In this document: piece by piece, positions 63,228 to 64,000 of the stretch
How positions within the stretch are numbered: the first letter of the stretch is position 1
Layout: each line of letters starts with the position of its first letter
NCBI RefSeq assembly: GCF_008806975.1
Contig: NZ_CP031728.1
Location: 3,431,501-3,495,500, forward strand
Direction: 5' to 3'
Source of the DNA: Cellvibrio sp. KY-GH-1
GTDB lineage: Bacteria > Pseudomonadota > Gammaproteobacteria > Pseudomonadales > Cellvibrionaceae
DNA length: 64,000 nt
Program-made: the position numbers and the translations under genes
The notes under the pieces: model-generated
The model's database searches: none
Told to the model about the DNA's origin: nothing
What the model saw: only the letters and a program-made list of their open reading frames with translations

Positions 63228-63660
63228 GCAACAAAACAAACAACCGCAGGATGAAGACGATGACGACAAGGTTCGCATCGACAAATGGTTGTGGGCCGCG
63301 CGTTTTTTTAAAACCCGCAACCTCGCCAAAGAGGCCATCGATGGCGGAAAAGTGCATTGCGATGGTCAGCGTGTAAAGCCGAGCAAAGAAGCCATCGTCG
63401 GCCTGGAATTAACCATTCGCCAAAACTGGGATGAAAAAACCGTCATCATCAAAGCGCTCTCTGACCAGCGCCGCGGCGCACCGGAAGCGGCATTGTTGTA
63501 CGAAGAAACTGAACCCAGCAAAGAGCTGCGCGAAAAACGCGCGGCAGAACGCAAAGCTGGATTGGGCGCGTTTATTATTAGCGACCACCGCCCCAACAAA
63601 AAAGAACGCCGGCAGATTCACCGTTTCCAGCGCATTAATATACTGGGGGAAGAGGATTAA
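63220..63660 (+). CDS. hslR: Ribosome-associated heat shock protein 15
   Basis: 146 residues with an S4 RNA-binding domain (VRIDKWLWAARFFKTRNLAKEAIDGGKVHCDGQRVKPSKEA, about 18-60) and a basic tail. Hsp15 rescues 50S subunits with attached peptidyl-tRNA in E. coli. The short acidic N terminus (EDDDDK) is longer than usual. Overlaps yrfG by 8 bases. Confidence 0.94.
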   Translation: MAKQQNKQPQDEDDDDKVRIDKWLWAARFFKTRNLAKEAIDGGKVHCDGQRVKPSKEAIVGLELTIRQNWDEKTVIIKALSDQRRGAPEAALLYEETEPSKELREKRAAERKAGLGAFIISDHRPNKKERRQIHRFQRINILGEED

Positions 63661-63677
63661 TTTTTAAGGAGGAAGTC

Positions 63678-64000
63678 ATGGATGCAAGTAAAGTGTTGAT
63701 CTTAAGTTTGTTTGCCGTTGCAATGAATTGCAGCGCGGAGGTTTATCGGTGGGTCGATAAAAATGGCAAAGTGCATTTCACTGATCGCAAGCCAGCAGCT
63801 GATGCTGAAAACATCACTGAAAATGTAAAGTCACAAAATATCGATACCAGTAGCAGCGAGTTACAAAAATTAACTTCCATGCGCGAGCAGGAAGAAAAAG
63901 AGAAGCAGGAAAAAACACAACAAGAGCAAAAAGCACAACAAGAGCGCAAGGAACAACTAACAGAGCTGAACCGCCCTGTCTGCGAAAAGGCCAAAATACG
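63678..64000 (+). CDS. DUF4124 domain protein (3' end outside window)
   Basis: At least 107 codons. A signal peptide (MDASKVLILSLFAVAMNCSA) precedes the DUF4124 pattern EVYRWVDKNGKVHFTDRKP; the rest is a charged, Glu/Lys/Gln-rich coiled coil. Such proteins are periplasmic and of unknown function. AAGGAGG lies 6 bases upstream, and it follows hslR by 17 bases. Confidence 0.85.
   Translation, partial: MDASKVLILSLFAVAMNCSAEVYRWVDKNGKVHFTDRKPAADAENITENVKSQNIDTSSSELQKLTSMREQEEKEKQEKTQQEQKAQQERKEQLTELNRPVCEKAKI

Overview
The window looks like chromosome of a plant-polysaccharide-degrading gammaproteobacterium close to Cellvibrio (Cellvibrionaceae). The grounds are a secreted GH5 mannanase with Ser-rich linkers plus CBM10 and CBM2 modules, a second CBM2 protein, the Pseudomonas-like order algR-algZ-argH, a class I adenylate cyclase, and a nudE-cysQ / yrfG-hslR block. 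The assignment is an inference from gene content and was not tested against a database.

Region 1 (1-22447) is a natural-product locus. Two giant minus-strand genes encode a polyketide synthase (9590-18451) and a polyketide synthase/peptide synthetase hybrid (9588 to beyond base 1). Neither contains an acyltransferase domain, so this is a trans-AT type system whose AT must lie elsewhere. An MMPL/RND exporter gene (18670-21018) lies upstream on the same strand, and an EntD-like phosphopantetheinyl transferase gene (21698-22447) is divergent. The roughly 680-base gap between the two directions is AT-rich and holds five GCGACA direct repeats. Domain order is KS-DH-KR-ACP-ACP-KS-DH-ACP-ACP, then KS-KR-ACP-KS-ACP-C-PCP-A-C... 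The adenylation pocket reads closest to serine. The cluster runs off the left edge.

Region 2 (22654-31202) holds a lipoprotein methyltransferase, a GH13 glucosidase/amylase, a periplasmic solute-binding-like protein, the GH5 mannanase, and a CBM2-PKD-CBM9-like binding protein with no catalytic domain.

Region 3 (31450-49290) is mostly signalling: AlgR/AlgZ-like two-component genes divergent from argH, a hybrid sensor kinase, cyaA, a small secreted protein, a vanadium-haloperoxidase-like enzyme, a sensor kinase whose phospho-acceptor His is replaced by Tyr, an NTF2-like protein, an AraC regulator, a cytosine deaminase resembling yeast Fcy1, and a GAF-GGDEF protein.

Region 4 (49351-58100) is nitrite assimilation and molybdenum. 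The cobA-nirB-nirD operon supplies siroheme precursor and NAD(P)H nitrite reductase. Divergently, moaA-moaB-modE-like genes make and control molybdenum cofactor functions, facing modABC. Both sides of the cobA/moaA gap carry sigma54-like promoter sequences, and dyads built on TGGTGC/GCACCA lie between them. A good ModE box precedes modA. modC carries a one-base frameshift in a C run.

Region 5 (58566-64000) holds a GAF-GGDEF-EAL protein, a small conserved-looking protein, cysQ, nudE, yrfG, hslR and the start of a DUF4124 protein. No tRNA, rRNA, CRISPR array or insertion sequence was recognised.
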